Source: Lumbricus rubellus (taxonomy: Eukaryota > Annelida > Clitellata > Crassiclitellata > Lumbricidae). Taken from it: a stretch of 64,000 nt of DNA. The notes under the pieces are model-generated. The model had not been told where the DNA came from. It was given only the letters and a program-made list of their open reading frames with translations, and did not search any database. Where the stretch lies: NCBI GenBank assembly GCA_945859605.1, contig OX243820.1, positions 28,219,396 to 28,283,395 of the forward strand, in the 5' to 3' direction. Both the position numbers and the translations under genes were made by a program. Of the stretch, positions 1 to 13,455 are shown in pieces (position 1 is the first letter of the stretch; each line of letters starts with the position of its first letter).

Positions 1-1
1 A

Positions 2-2103
<2,102 letters not shown>

Positions 2104-2111
2104 GTTTTGCC

Positions 2112-2514
2112 GGTAAAATTCTATAACGACGCGGTAGCAATTCTATAACGACGCGGTAGCAAGTAAACATCATGTCGGCAAAAGATCCGCGCATAATAGA
2201 GCCCATAAATCCAACTTCTAGTTTGCCGAGAATTCTTTTAATCGATCCAGCTTCTGTTTAGGCAAGAATTTGTTCGATAAATTTCGCTTCTATGTCGTCC
2301 GCAAATATTTTTATTCAATTTGTCATTAAAAATTATTGTTCATCAATCTAGCTTCAATTTCAGCAGAATGACTGCACTAACCCTAAAACTAACCCTAACC
2401 GACCCTCACGTCGCCTAACCTGAGCCCTAACCGACCCTCACCCGTAAAATCCATGATGTTTACTTGCTACCGCGTCGTTATAGAATTGCTACCGCGTCGT
2501 TATAGAATTTAACC
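2112..2514. mobile_element. Foldback MITE with duplicated-motif TIRs and 8-bp TSD
   Basis: The ends are inverted repeats of about 63 bp (2112-2174 and 2452-2514) with one visible mismatch. Each arm contains two copies of TTCTATAACGACGCGGTAGC in tandem and ends in AGTAAACATCATG. The element is bordered by GTTTTGCC at 2104-2111 and 2515-2522, a perfect 8-bp target duplication as made by hAT-like transposases. The interior holds degenerate copies of a CCAGCTTCTATTT-type minisatellite (reverse orientation) and telomere-like CCCTAA runs at about 2375-2450. It encodes no protein. Confidence 0.88.
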
Positions 2515-2522
2515 GTTTTGCC

Positions 2523-3814
2523 GTTCGGAAAACTATGTAAACAATTATTGATGTTCAACTTACACATATTTCAACCCGTAAAATCGGTGGCGTGTTTTGT
2601 CCAAGGCGTCCCATTAACCCACCAGCAGGCAATTCACTGTAACCGACGCGTTTAATCCCGCATAGGCCTATCTTGTCACAAAAAGATTCGGGAACTTCAG
2701 AAACGATAATCCACACCAGAAATGAGATCACCTAAACAATTTTCTAAGACTTAAAATAATTATTATATCAAGTGACGCGGCGGCTTATAGGCGTAGGCCA
2801 AGAGCGATCGAAATCGGTCATATCCGTTACTCACGCCAACAAGTTACTCCAACAGAATAGCAGACGGCAGACTAACAAATCGTAACTCTTAGCAAATAAC
2901 TCGAACGTTAACGCGTACGCATATTTTGGTCGTTTTGTCGTGAATAGAAAATAATGTCCTTCGACCGGTTTTTGTCAACCAACCGATCTATAGCTACTAA
3001 GTCATTGTTCGGCGCTGTCCCACCATCACCTTGGTCAAAGCCATGAAAAACCAATCACTTGCAGCGCCTCGATCTGATTGGCTAATGTAGCCACGTGCTC
3101 AGGTAAAAAAAATACGGTCGGCGGATCGATTGAAAACTCGGTTAGACTCGTTGGTTAGACTCATGAAATTAATTGTATAGGTTGCCGAAGATCTTACAAG
3201 TACATTTTCGTAGACTTCAACATCTTTGCTATAGGCCTACCGTCTTATTGTGTCAATAGAGTTATAAACCTACAGCCAAGTTAGGCTATACACGCCTAGG
3301 CCTACTGCCTAGTGTAGGCCTAATATAAATCTTCGAGAATTTCTCAGCGCCCACAAAAGCCACGTCAGCTGTAAAGCCGGCCTGCGTGTCGTGCTATAGT
3401 GGGCCGTATTTTGCATAACCTGCAATCATTCTGCGGTCTGTCAGATTGAGTCATTAAACGAGGATTATTAAGCCTATTATATGCCATCATGCTATCCATT
3501 GCTCTACCGAATCGTACGACTAGTCTTTTACCAGACTCGAGTACTATATCTCCATGGACGTACCACTCGACATGAGCAAATTAATCCACTGTACATTTTT
3601 AAAACTACTTTTCACTTCATCTTGTAACTGTGTTGCGGCTTGTCAACCTGATTTAAACAAATGAATAACCAACTATTGCGCTATAGTATGGCTATACAAA
3701 CGCAACTGCGCTCTGCTTTCTTTTCCGAGAGAACTAGATCTCTCGATTCCTATTGGTTGATTATTAGATGTCGTGATCGAAACCACGTGCGATTGAAACT
3801 GTCTAATTTTGTAA
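2523..3814. other. Intergenic, no gene recognised
   Basis: No supported coding region. Several TAGGCCTA-type octamers occur at 3230-3325. Nothing else with clear structure was seen. Confidence 0.35.
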
Positions 3815-4690
3815 TGAATATAAATAAGGATGATTGTGATGCTTATTTTTGCGAAGTAGCATGATTTTTCGACGCTCTTCATCGTTAGACCTTATGGGCA
3901 GACAACCCTTTGACTCAACGCAGACCTCGTGAATAAGCCGGTGCCCCGCTCTTGGCTTTCGAGTGGCGCTTTAGAAATTAGGAGATTACGAATCATTTAC
4001 GATTACGACCTAGTTCATATTATAAAAAGCAAGTATGATCTGGGTATGTTGTTGTTGGTCCTGGCGCAAGTCTTTGCCTTTACCGACGTTCGCAATTGCC
4101 GGTCCACCTGGAATATTATACCTTCTCATGTAGCCTAATGTTCTCATACCTCTCTTAGGCTAGCAACACTGTCTTTCGCTCTGAAGTCTAAACTAAAAAC
4201 TTACTTCTTCCAGTTATGCCCCGTAGTCGCTGAAAATACCCAAAAGCCCAATTTCCCGAAAACAGTTTTGCAATAGAAATCGGCCAAACCCCGAAAACTA
4301 TGTGGGGTGCGGTGGTGTAGTCGTTGGCTTGGAGCCGGAAGGTTCGAATCCACCTCGCCGCGTAAGGACCTTGGGCAAGCCTTTCACTCACAATTGCTCA
4401 ACGCGTCGGTGTGAAACTCTAATGCAGTGACCGCTCTGCATTCGGGAGCGCCTCTGAGTAGAGAGAGGTTGAAGGGGCGCTATAACAAGTGCACGCACTT
4501 ACAAAACATAATGGACCTATTCAGTGTTGTGTATAACACAGTTTAGTGTCTAAAAATAACTTGCAACATATCCATGGCGATATGATCAGCAGGGCCGGAT
4601 TAACAAAGGTTGATTCCCTGTTCAGTTAAACTGTAGGAGCCCCAGCTATGCAGTACTTATTACGACAAGATGAAACACAAAAACGTATTA
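3815..4690 (+). repeat. Dispersed repeat copy (partner at 11575-11815), interrupted by a SINE
   Basis: Blocks here recur in order at 11575-11815. Shared strings include GATTGTGATGCTTATTTTTG-like sequence, CGACCTAGTTCATATTATA, TATGTTGTTGTTGGT, GCAAGTCTTTGCCTTT and the closing AAAACGTATTATA. The second copy lacks the middle part, which in this copy holds the SINE at 4296-4500. The family is not identified; no protein is coded. Confidence 0.7.
4296..4500 (+). mobile_element. tRNA-derived SINE, family 1
   Basis: A GTGGTGTAGTCGTTGGC A-box-like start is followed by a B box GGTTCGAATCC at 4341-4351, then the family body CAATTGCTCAACGC and the 3' part GGAGCGCCTCTGAGTAGAG with GGGGCGCTATAACAAGTGC. 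The same body and tail occur at 44672-44890 (full), 20396-20545 (3' part), and as short pieces near 15705-15745 (reverse) and 43405-43470. It is not a tRNA gene because no cloverleaf follows the B box. Confidence 0.82.
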
Positions 4691-4904
4691 TATTCAACAA
4701 ATCAGCATTCATTTATTATAAATTCTTTTTTTTAAACAAAATCAGCAGTTCTATGATATCCCACTCTAGTGTTAAAGTATACATATTTTATGGTTTAAGA
4801 ATATCAAGATGATTCACAGTCAGACATTTTTTAAACCAGGTCAGAGCCAGAGGACAAGTAAACAGTGCAGAGGCGACTTATGCACTCATATAAATTCTTG
4901 GATA

Positions 4905-5150
4905 ATAATAACAATATTGGTTGACAGAATGCAACTAGTTACAGTGTACAATTATGCTGTTTAAACAATTCTCAAGAATGCAGATAACAGAATACACAAC
5001 TCTTAACTATACTCGCAGACAGCCAGCAATAATCAGTGCTAATAGCAGCCTACAAAGCATGTCCGCCCAACGAGGGCTCAAACTCCCTACCTGCCACTCT
5101 CTATTCCAGCATGTTATCCATTGCGCTACCGGTTATTTGCCCTGCCACTA
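4905..5150 (-). mobile_element. tRNA-derived SINE, family 2, copy 1
   Basis: Read on the minus strand it begins with a tRNA-like A box (GGTAGCGCAATGG) and a B box (GAGTTTGAGCCC), followed by a body shared with 5385-5640 (TTTGTAGGCTGCTATTAGCA, then CATTGTAACCGGTT-like sequence). The tail is an ATT-rich repeat at about 4900. Confidence 0.75.
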
Positions 5151-5384
5151 ATTACAGACTAACACATATTTACGCGGTTACTCCAGTAGCAAGTACCGTT
5201 TCTACACAGGACTGGAAACCATTTATGTAAAGTCATTGTACAAGTTTTTAGACAATAATCGGGGTTCAGGAAAAGTTCAAAATAATGATAATAACACCAT
5301 TTGATAATGTGTTACATGATCAGTTATCTCATTATCTGTTAATCCCATGCCTACTCCTAAGTTAGGTCAATAATAATAATAATT

Positions 5385-5640
5385 TTCGTTTATTCAACAA
5401 TCCGGTTGACAGACCGCAACCGGTTACAATGTACAATTATGCAGTTTAAACAATTCACAAGAATGCACATCAGAGAATACACAAATCTGAACTATACTAA
5501 TTGAACAGACAGCCTGCAATAATACATGGTGCTAATAGCAGCCTACAAAGCATAGCCCAACGGGGGCTTGAACTCGCTACCTCTTGCACTCTATGTGTCC
5601 ATTACTCCACCGCCCCCCCTCAAGGAGTCGTAGAAACAGC
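5385..5640 (-). mobile_element. tRNA-derived SINE, family 2, copy 2
   Basis: Minus-strand copy of the same SINE as 4905-5150. The A box GGAGTAATGG and B box GAGTTCAAGCCCC are clear, the body is shared, and the TTATTATTATTA tail lies at 5367-5385 in the plus-strand reading. The two copies are in the same orientation about 480 bp apart. Confidence 0.75.
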
Positions 5641-6042
5641 GTGGAATCGTAGCAATGGGTCAATAGGTTTTAGAATTTCATAATCATTGGTAACTTGAAA
5701 AAGGCATTGAATGTCAATATTTGTCTTCATTAAAAATGTCAAAAATTTTACATTTTAAATAAATAAACTAGTTTTACACCAACATCTTTACATTTTAACT
5801 GTATTCAGTATTCACATAATTTGAATAACGATTTCTTGGTGTGTTGCCAAACTCTGGTTGCAAGTTTAGATGTATCGATTGTTAAAAAAGGTTAGGAATC
5901 TTTGAATTACGTGACCCACACAGATATTAGCCTTGCTTGCTGTAACATATGCAGTCCAAAATCTAAATTGATGATGTACCGGTAGTTTACTTTTATTGTA
6001 ATCTTAGTCACAAATCTAAAAAATATTTTGTGTGACTTCTAG
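5641..6042. other. AT-rich flank before the TOP2 locus
   Basis: No gene or repeat recognised. A splice acceptor (ACTTCTAG) at its right edge opens the first TOP2 exon, so part of this is probably a 5' UTR intron. Confidence 0.35.
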
Positions 6043-6189
6043 ATGACAGACCCGACCATTAGTCCACTTCTGCCGGGAGACCAGCAATCCGAAAAGTCTA
6101 TAGAAGAAGTCTTCGAGAGAAAGGAACTAATGGAATTTGTTTTGTTGCATCCTGATTTATTTATTGGCACAGCGGCGAAAATTACGCAG
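6043..6189 (+). pseudogene. TOP2: TOP2 fragment: N-terminal exon
   Basis: Forty-nine codons starting with ATG straight after a CTTCTAG acceptor and ending in CAG before GTTTAC. The end of the exon (SIEEVFERKELMEFVLLHPD then LFIGTA) matches the TOP2 stretch that reads SVERIYQKKTQLEHILLRPD then TYIGS in human TOP2A, just before the ATPase domain. Confidence 0.75.
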
Positions 6190-7183
6190 GTTTACCAATA
6201 ATCGAATTAATTTTAAAATGATTCTGAAAATTATAGGAGATGTTTTAGGTATTTTTACTGACTGTTAGCTTAAAGAGATTGCCATGGGAACAAGTTATCA
6301 AAAAAGGCCTCTATAATGCTGTGTTACCCACGCCTATTGTATATTTATATATATATATATATATATTTATGTACATATACACACATAAAATTATATGTAG
6401 GAGGTCGTTGACCCATGGTATGATAGACAACGATGGGTGGCACTTTGAGGGCAACATTGTCATGCAATTCTTAAAATTTTAACATTTGTGGGAGCGAAAA
6501 TGAAAACCAGCGAACAAGAAGAATGAATTACGGAACGTCTTAGATGTTTTTACTTCCAAAACGTTGATGATTCTGAGCCACCACCATCTTTGCTTACTCT
6601 GCTACAGGGAAATTAGCTGGATTCTCTATGAGGGCCAATTAAAAAACCGAAATCCAGTTTTCAATAGAATTTCTTCAACCGAAAACTAGTTCAGTGGTTT
6701 GCCAAAATATACGCTATTAACAACCGTACTTTTGATAAATTCTCTGCAACTCATATTCTGAATTGTAAGAAATTAACACTTGTCACGAATAACACATCTT
6801 TTGAATGAATGAAAACATTAATTTGTCACAAAATGCGATGTCTAAAGATGAATTTCTTATTTCGAGTTTTAACTTTAGGTCAGAGGTCTAGTTTTATGTT
6901 CTCTGGTATTTGAGCCAGACTGCCCATTTATTTAACGCTATTTTATTTGCATTGAAAAAAAACAATTGTGTTTTTTACATAGTGATTACAATAGTTTCAA
7001 TATTGTGAAATATTTAATATGAAAATGAATTTTTTTTAAAAACTTTATTATTTATTTTTAAAACAAATTATCTTTAACTGATCACTTTTATGTTCAGGTT
7101 CAATGCTCAAATAATGATGAGGAAGAGTAAGTTTTACTGTGGGCATGAAGATGCTTATTCACTGGTTTCTTTCTGTATTACAG

Positions 7184-7335
7184 AGAGAGAAACATGGTCA
7201 AAGTCTGGAACAATGGTTAAAAGGAATACCTACTGTGGAACGTAAAATAGTGAAGATGTATGTTCCCTCCTTGATATTTGTTCATCTGCTAACTTCCAGC
7301 AGCTATGATGACACAGTGAAGAAAATCACAGATGT
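7184..7335 (+). pseudogene. TOP2: TOP2 fragment: ATPase domain exon with frameshift
   Basis: After a TATTACAG acceptor the exon reads MVKVWNNG and, two bases out of frame, KGIPTVERKIVKMYVPSLIF and LLTSSSYDDTVKKIT. These match the human NGKGIPVVEHK...KMYVPALIFGQLLTSSNYDD region of the GHKL fold. The TAA created at 7213-7215 and the two extra bases break it. Confidence 0.85.
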
Positions 7336-7841
7336 GTAATGCTATTTCCAGATGTTTCTGTCCATGGTAGGGAGCTGCTTTCCATGCCTTTTAGCGTTTG
7401 CTCATCGTTAAAGTGTTAAAAGGCAGATACAAAATATATAGCACTGTGTAAGTAGTCATTGTCGGTACTCTTGCAGCTCAGTGATGTTGGTATTACATGA
7501 GTACTTTTTTAGTTGAAGCAGTAGACATTTGTACTCTTAGTCAATTGCCTTATTGTCTAGGAGAAAACTGTTTTCTAAGGAAGTTAGTTTTCACATTTCT
7601 GTGGTGCATTTTATGAAACTTACACATGGAACAAGCTAGCTTTCGTTCTGAGTATTTATATAGTGCCTCTCAAAGGCTCAGAGATTTTATTTTGGACCTC
7701 TTTGTGATATAAACTACTCAGAGACAGAAAGGACGTTGTCTTCTGTTGTTTATGGAAAGTGTCTTTAGAATCCTTCGCAGAAGTTGTTTTGCTGTTGTTA
7801 ATGCTTACTGTTGCTCATGTTGATGTTGTTTATTTTGCCAG

Positions 7842-7939
7842 GCGGTCACAATGGACATGGTGCAAAGTTATGCAATGTCTATAGCACACAGTTCATTGTT
7901 GAGACACAGACGACTGAGTTCAACACAGCCTTCCGACAG
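7842..7939 (+). pseudogene. TOP2: TOP2 fragment: GHKL ATP-lid exon
   Basis: GGHNGHGAKLCNVYSTQF then IVETQTTEFNTAFRQ, bounded by TTTTGCCAG and GTACGT. The NGxGAKL motif is the ATP-binding loop of TOP2; it is preserved apart from Y to H. This exon alone is open and has good splice sites. Confidence 0.88.
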
Positions 7940-8199
7940 GTACGTTGCTTGTATGTGCCATTAAATGTACCGAACTACCGATATGTTTTGCCAATTATGG
8001 CGACACCTCTTACAGTTGATTATTGAAAACACACGTTTGCTGCTTGTGCTCTCTGTGATAACAATGGTTGATGGTGAACTGGACAAATGGAAGAACGAAC
8101 CGTACATTTGTGAGGTTGTTAGAAGATGCAGTGCACACGACTAGACACCAGCACTTGAATTAACATGAGCTGTCTAATCTAATTATGCTCTTCTGTTAG

Positions 8200-8391
8200 G
8201 TGTGGACCAATAATATGACAGAGACCTCTGAGCGAATGATAGGACCCAACGATGGCGACAGGTTAGATCTTTGTGATGTCCTGATTGAGAATCCAGCATA
8301 TGACTCACAAAGGAACACATGACCCTTCAGCCCAAAGATTTCAGGTCAACATGCGAGCTCTCCAAAACGTGAATGAAATCGGTAACTTTAC
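8200..8391 (+). pseudogene. TOP2: TOP2 fragments: post-GHKL piece fused to late transducer piece
   Basis: The first part (8200-8261) reads VWTNNMTETSERM and resembles the segment following the GHKL loop. It runs directly into LCDVLIENPAYDSQR, then in another frame MTLQPKDFRSTCELSK (8321-8391), which matches the LIENPTFDSQTKENMTLQPK region about 170 residues further on in TOP2. An internal deletion and a frameshift explain this. Confidence 0.8.
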
Positions 8392-8980
8392 GGTTTAGTC
8401 TCGATTAATCGTGTTTGTCAATCTGCTGTAAATGTTCTATGCTGCCTTTTTGAGTCCCCTTTCCAGTATTCTAATGACTGAATATGTAAATTTATATAGT
8501 ATTTTTTATAGTTAAACACATGGACAATCAGTGGTCATTAGCAAGTGATTGTTTTGCTGTGTGTCTGTATTTTATGCTTTAACTTTTCCCTCTTTGCATT
8601 AATTAGCTTTCCTTTTGCTAAGTGTGTTTACCAGTACTCTTCCTTGCTGTCTCATCTTCCCACATGTATGGTAAATTAAATCGTATGACTTTTCACATTG
8701 TGCAAAATTACACTGATTTCTCAGATGGCCTGTTTTTCAGTTTATTTTTCTCTGTGAATGTGCAGTTTATTAATGGCCTTTCTAACGTGTGACACATGTT
8801 ACACTTTCTGACAGGTAGAGAAGGCTGTGAGAAGCCAGTAATGTGTTTTGTGCCAGATGTAGTTTTGACGTACATGTCTGTCATATGAAAAGCATTGTTG
8901 CAGTACTATATTTGAGATTAAATTACTTTGTTACGCTAGAGCGGCTAGACTATGGTTAGATTGACGACTTGCTTCTTCAG

Positions 8981-9130
8981 ATCACCAAGAACGCAGAAAT
9001 CACTGCACTCGTTGAGATTGTTAATCTTCAGTATGGCAATAAATACGAAACTAGGGAAGAAATGAAATTACTCAGATATGGTCACATTCTAATAATGGCG
9101 GATCAGGATCAGGATGGCTCTCATATCAAA
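8981..9130 (+). pseudogene. TOP2: TOP2 TOPRIM exon copy 1, truncated by retroelement sequence
   Basis: After CTTCAG the frame reads ITKNAEITALVEIVNLQYGN then KYETREEMKLLRYG and MADQDQDGSHIK. The DxDxD metal-binding motif of TOPRIM is intact. The exon stops at HIK, where the retroelement fragment at 9132 begins. Confidence 0.85.
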
Positions 9131-9131
9131 T

Positions 9132-10003
9132 TGGACCACGGAGCAACCCTTGTCCTGGCTCTAGGCTGCCACCGTTGACTACAACACCAAAGCAGGGACA
9201 AGCGCGAGACGACGGCAGAGCAGAGAGCCAGAGGGCGATGTCCATGCCTCTTTTACACTCCGATTCAGTCCACGGAACTATAACAGGGTCAAGGATAATT
9301 GAGAAAGATAACGTTGATGGTGACATAAGTGTCTCGGCGAACATGATCCGACATCCTTGTCAGAGAAGCAGCGGAGTTATGAAACATATTTCGAGAGGTG
9401 CGAGATTCGCTTGCTCTTGTGCGCTAATCGATATCATGCACTCAATCACTGACAACCCTTCGGAAATTGAACAATGGAGCAGGCTCCTGTGCTTCGCTTT
9501 GAACATCTTGGCGCATCCGAAGCGGTCTGGCCACAGACGCAACATGGCCAATGTGGTCAAGAAGCGTATTGATAATCGGGAGTTCCAGAGGACTGATGTA
9601 GGAGAAGAGCAGAACGAAGAATGTAACCGGGAGTGCGCTAGTGAGAGGGAGTTGTTCTTGGCAGTAGTCAACGCCAAATTGGAAGATGCACTTGTGCATG
9701 CACTACTATGTTTGTGCACTGCATGAATTGTCCTTGATTGTTTATGTTCAGTGTGCTTTTATCAATCTTGCGAGAAGCCTTAAGCTTCCAATAAAATCAA
9801 ATGTTGACATTTTATAATATGACTCTATGAAGATATATTATTAAATGGTGACCATCAATGTATAATAATTGATTAATTACTTATGTAAATAGGGAACCCT
9901 GGTTTGCCGAACCATAATTGTTCCTATTGACAACCTGCATACGAATTCTGTAAACTGTGTGCTTGCATTACTTTTCTGGTGGTCAATAAAGATTGATTGA
10001 TTA
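9132..10003 (+). mobile_element. Non-LTR retroelement fragment, copy A
   Basis: Contains a 183-codon ORF (9175-9726, non-ATG beginning) with the pattern ISRGARFACSCALIDIM, then WSRLLCFALNILAHPKRSG, then NMANVVKKRI. I associate this with the N-terminal region of invertebrate LINE polyproteins. The 3' end is TGGTCAATAAAGATTGATTG, a LINE-type polyadenylation signal with a short ATTG tail. No reverse transcriptase lies between, so the copy is internally deleted. It is duplicated at 13456-14189. The family assignment is from memory and moderate. Confidence 0.55.
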
Positions 10004-10400
10004 GTTTTGCCGGTAGATGGCATGAAATTGTATTAGATTAGGTATCAGTACTTTATATTAAGGATTAGGCTTTAGTGTAAAGAGTAAATTAAATTGTATG
10101 ACTTTTCACATTGTGCAAAATTACACTGACTTCTCAGATGGCCCGTTTTTCAGTATTTTTCTGTGAATGTGCAGTTTATTAATGGCCTTTCTAACATCTG
10201 ACACATGTTACACTTTCTGACAGGTAGAGAAGGCTGTGAGAAGCCAGTAATCTGTTTTGTGCCAGCTGTAGTACTTCTGACGTTCATGCTTGCCATATGC
10301 AAAGTATTGTTGCCGTACTACATGTGAGATTAAAGTACTCTGTTGTAAACGCTAGAGCGGCAAGACTATGGTTAGTCAGATTGATGGCTTGTTTCTTCAG

Positions 10401-10640
10401 ATCATGAAAAATGTGGAAATCACTGCACTCGTTGCTGTTCTTAACCTTCATTACAATTTTAACACGTATGAAACGAAGGAGTCAATGAAGTTGCTATGCT
10501 ACGGCTGGATTTTGATCTTGGCTGATCAGGACCAGGATGGTTCTCACATAAAGGGACTCATCATCAACTTCATCCATTTCTATTGGCCAAACCTTGTCTC
10601 CAAGCACAACTGTATAGAGATGATTACACCAATTGTCAAG
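10401..10640 (+). pseudogene. TOP2: TOP2 TOPRIM exon copy 2
   Basis: An 80-codon open exon between TTTCTTCAG and GTAATG, beginning IMKNVEITALVAVLNL, with DQDQDGSHIKGLIINFIH and ending EMITPIVK. One residue pair (FIE to CIE with a lost Glu codon) differs from copy 4. Splice sites and metal-binding aspartates are kept. Confidence 0.87.
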
Positions 10641-10742
10641 GTAATGTACGTAACGTACATGCGTGTCATATGCAAAGTATTGTTGCAGTACTATATGTGA
10701 GATTAAAGTACTCTGTTAAGCTAGAGTGGCTAGACTATGGCT

Positions 10743-10855
10743 GGTCAGGATGGTTCTCATATAAAGGGACTCCTCATCAACTTATCCATTTCTATGGGCC
10801 AAACTTCGCCTCAAAGCACAACTTTATAGAGGAAATGATTACACCAATTGTCAAG
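10743..10855 (+). pseudogene. TOP2: TOP2 TOPRIM exon copy 3, 5'-truncated
   Basis: Starts within the DQDG motif (GGTCAGGATGGTTCTCAT) and runs to ATTGTCAAG; the first half of the exon is absent and a one-base loss breaks the INFIH frame. The flanking intron sequence (GCTAGAGTGGCTAGACTATG) is also duplicated. Confidence 0.8.
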
Positions 10856-10975
10856 GACGCTTTGAACATACCTGCTTGTCATATGCAAAGTATTGTTGCA
10901 GTATTATATGTGATATTAAAGTACTCTGTTATGCTAGAGTGGCTAGACTATGGTTAGATTGATGCTTTTTTTTAG

Positions 10976-11218
10976 ATCATGAAAAATGTGGAAATCACTG
11001 GACTCGTTGCTATTCTTAACCTTCATTACAATTTTAACACATATGAAACGAAGGAGTCAATGAAGTTGCTATGCTACGGCTGGATTTTGATCCTGGCTGA
11101 TCAGGACCAGGATGGTTCCCATATTAATGGACTCATCATCAACTTCATCCATTTCTATTGGCCAAACCTCATCTCCAAGCACAACTTTATAGAGGAGATG
11201 ATTACACCAATTGTCAAG
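10976..11218 (+). pseudogene. TOP2: TOP2 TOPRIM exon copy 4
   Basis: An 81-codon open exon after TTTTTTTTAG, with IMKNVEITGLVAILNL, DQDQDGSHINGLIINFIH and FIEEMITPIVK before GTAAAG. K to N in the HIK triplet is the main change. Confidence 0.87.
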
Positions 11219-11574
11219 GTAAAGACTATTGAAACAGTGATCTTGTCAGTTATCAGAGTCAAAGAGCCGACCTGTGTGCTATGTATATATGGAACGCTGC
11301 AATCTCTCAATTGTGCAATGTCCTCATTCAGGTTGTGTTAAAAATTGTTTTCTAATTTCACAGCTATATTGGCATATAGGATATTTGCTCTATTTATTAA
11401 TGGATTGTGAGTGAGTGGAACCAGGAGAACCCATTTGTGCAGAGCTTAGAGAATGACATCTTTGTAGATTTTAGTTACAAGTTATCTGTTGTGTGGCACT
11501 ATAAAAGTTGTTAGATGTATCTTCTTGTTGTTTCTGTTGTACCAAGCGCTTATGGCAACAATCATTAACATGGT

Positions 11575-11815
11575 AATTAAATATGATGGTTGTGATGCTT
11601 GTTTTTTGTGTGAAGAAAGTAGCTTAATTTTTCAACGCTCTTAATTGTTACACGACCTAGTTCATATTATATAAGGAAAGCATGATCTGTGTATGTTGTT
11701 GTTGGTATGTTGTTCCTGGTGCAAGTCTTTGCCTTTTACGTTACATTGGTACCGTTCAGTCAAACTAGAGCTCCCCAACTATACATTACTTATTATGACA
11801 AACAAAACGTATTAT
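11575..11815 (+). repeat. Dispersed repeat copy (partner at 3815-4690)
   Basis: Shares ordered blocks with 3815-4690 but lacks its SINE and middle section. The mariner remnant at 11817 is inserted in this copy at the TA of the shared string CGTATTATA. Confidence 0.7.
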
Positions 11816-11816
11816 A

Positions 11817-12816
11817 CAGGGTGGGCCAATAGGAATGCAACAACTTTGACGCCTTATAACTTAAGCAATTTTCATCTGAGCGTCTTGTCCTATATATCAG
11901 ATTGAACATAATTATCCATTTTATCAATCTGCAAAATATCTAAGAGATACTATTACGACTTTTTGAGATAATGCTATTAATGTTCGATGTCCCTTTTTTG
12001 CCATGAAACTGCAAGAAAAAACCAAAAGTCTTAAACTTAATATGTCAATGACTCAATTCTAAACAATCACTAGTTCTAACAATTAATGTCAATTCATATC
12101 TTGAGTGAATTTATCATAAGTCAAACAAATATTCAATATGTCCACCACGTGCTATAATGACAGCGTGGACACGAGACGACCATTGATCGATGGCTGAGTC
12201 CACCAGTGCTCGGGTTATTTCAATCCAGCAGTAAACAATCAATTTTTTCAAATGTTCAACGTCACGTATCGGTTCACGATAGCCAGTTGCTGAAGACAAT
12301 CTCAGATCGAATAGTCAACCGGCTTTAAATCCGGATTGTTCGGTGGCCAGTTCTCAGGTTCAATAAACTCTGGTACGTTAGCGCTCAGATAGGCAACCGT
12401 ATGACGTGAACGATGCGCCGGCGGGAGAACGTTTGCGACCACAGTTGCGGCTGTTAGACGTTCCCGTGGCATCAATTTGCTTAATAAATCGATGTAGAGC
12501 ATATTTATTCCATTTTCTAGAAGGGAATTCTATCAACATCTGGTGTGCTTTGTATTCGTTTTCTACTCTTAAGATTCTGATTAAAATTCTATCCTCTTCC
12601 GTGAGCGGCGCCATGATGTTCATTATTTACATTCAAAATTGAGAGGTGTGCGTCGCACCAATATTTTTTTAAACGGTGCCGTCTATCAGCGCAAGATTTG
12701 ACACAGTGGTAGAATGGATAATTACCTTCAATTTGGTATATTGATCACGATGTTCGGATAAATATTCTTCAAGTTATAAGGCGTCAAAGTTGTTGCATTC
12801 CTATTGGCCCACCCTG
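11817..12816 (-). mobile_element. Internally deleted mariner-family transposon with 46-bp TIRs and TA TSD
   Basis: Perfect 46-bp inverted repeats, starting CAGGGTGGGCCAATAGGAAT, at 11817-11862 and 12771-12816, flanked by TA. On the minus strand three frames hold transposase pieces. 12623-12378 has an N-terminal helix-turn-helix region (LTEEDRILIRILRVENEY, FIKQIDATG). 12393-12302 carries the C-terminal catalytic motif ENWPPNNPDLKPVDYSI. 12299-12114 gives the end of the protein (REPIRDVEHLKKLIVYCW, ARGGHIEYLF). The central catalytic region is missing, so it is non-autonomous, but its ends look fresh. Confidence 0.92.
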
Positions 12817-12818
12817 TA

Positions 12819-13455
12819 TTTAACGAACGTTGATTGAGCTGTACGAATCAAGTTCGGAGTTCGTTAATGTACTGGTCAGTAACAACATTAACATTAAAAA
12901 ACTACCTTACAGTAGGCCTATATAATTTTTATCCATGGTAGGTCTATTCTCGCTACGGATTTTGTTGCTTTCGTTAAAATTGATAAGCACAGCTGGACAA
13001 AGCAACAGGCTTGCCAAGCACAGCTGAATTAGCCTATCTGCTTAATGAAAATTGTTGCCAGTCTAATTGTCAAGACCTGAGACACCAAGACCAAAACCTT
13101 GAACCTCAGACGCAAACAAAACTTTTGGTATCAACACCAAGAGCAAGCCTTAAACCTAAAAATCAGTCATACCAAGACTTAGCCTACTAATGAATTGTAG
13201 CCTAAAGTTGAATAACCAAAAATTATAATTAAGTCTTATTCTTTTGTTCAATTCAAGCGAAGCAACTCTGAATAGAAACCTGTGCACCAGCATAGGCTAC
13301 CACTTAATTAATTGACGCAACGCTACAAGTTGGTCACTTGTTTTGCCTCTCTGTACATTTTACCAATTTTAAAGATAACCCACAATCGTCAGTTCATGAT
13401 TTTGATGTTTGGCAGTAAGACAACTACACTTGCGCGACGGTTCTGTGCATGTTCA
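12819..13455. other. Unassigned spacer inside the TOP2 locus
   Basis: No coding region or element boundary recognised between the mariner remnant and the second copy of the duplicated segment. Confidence 0.35.

Noticed and set aside
2360..2450. Interstitial telomere from CCCTAA motifs
   Set aside because: Only a few imperfect units within the 2112-2514 MITE, not a telomeric array.
4188..4391. Possible tRNA gene suggested by a B box
   Set aside because: The GGTTCGAATCC motif belongs to SINE family 1; no acceptor stem or cloverleaf can be formed around it.
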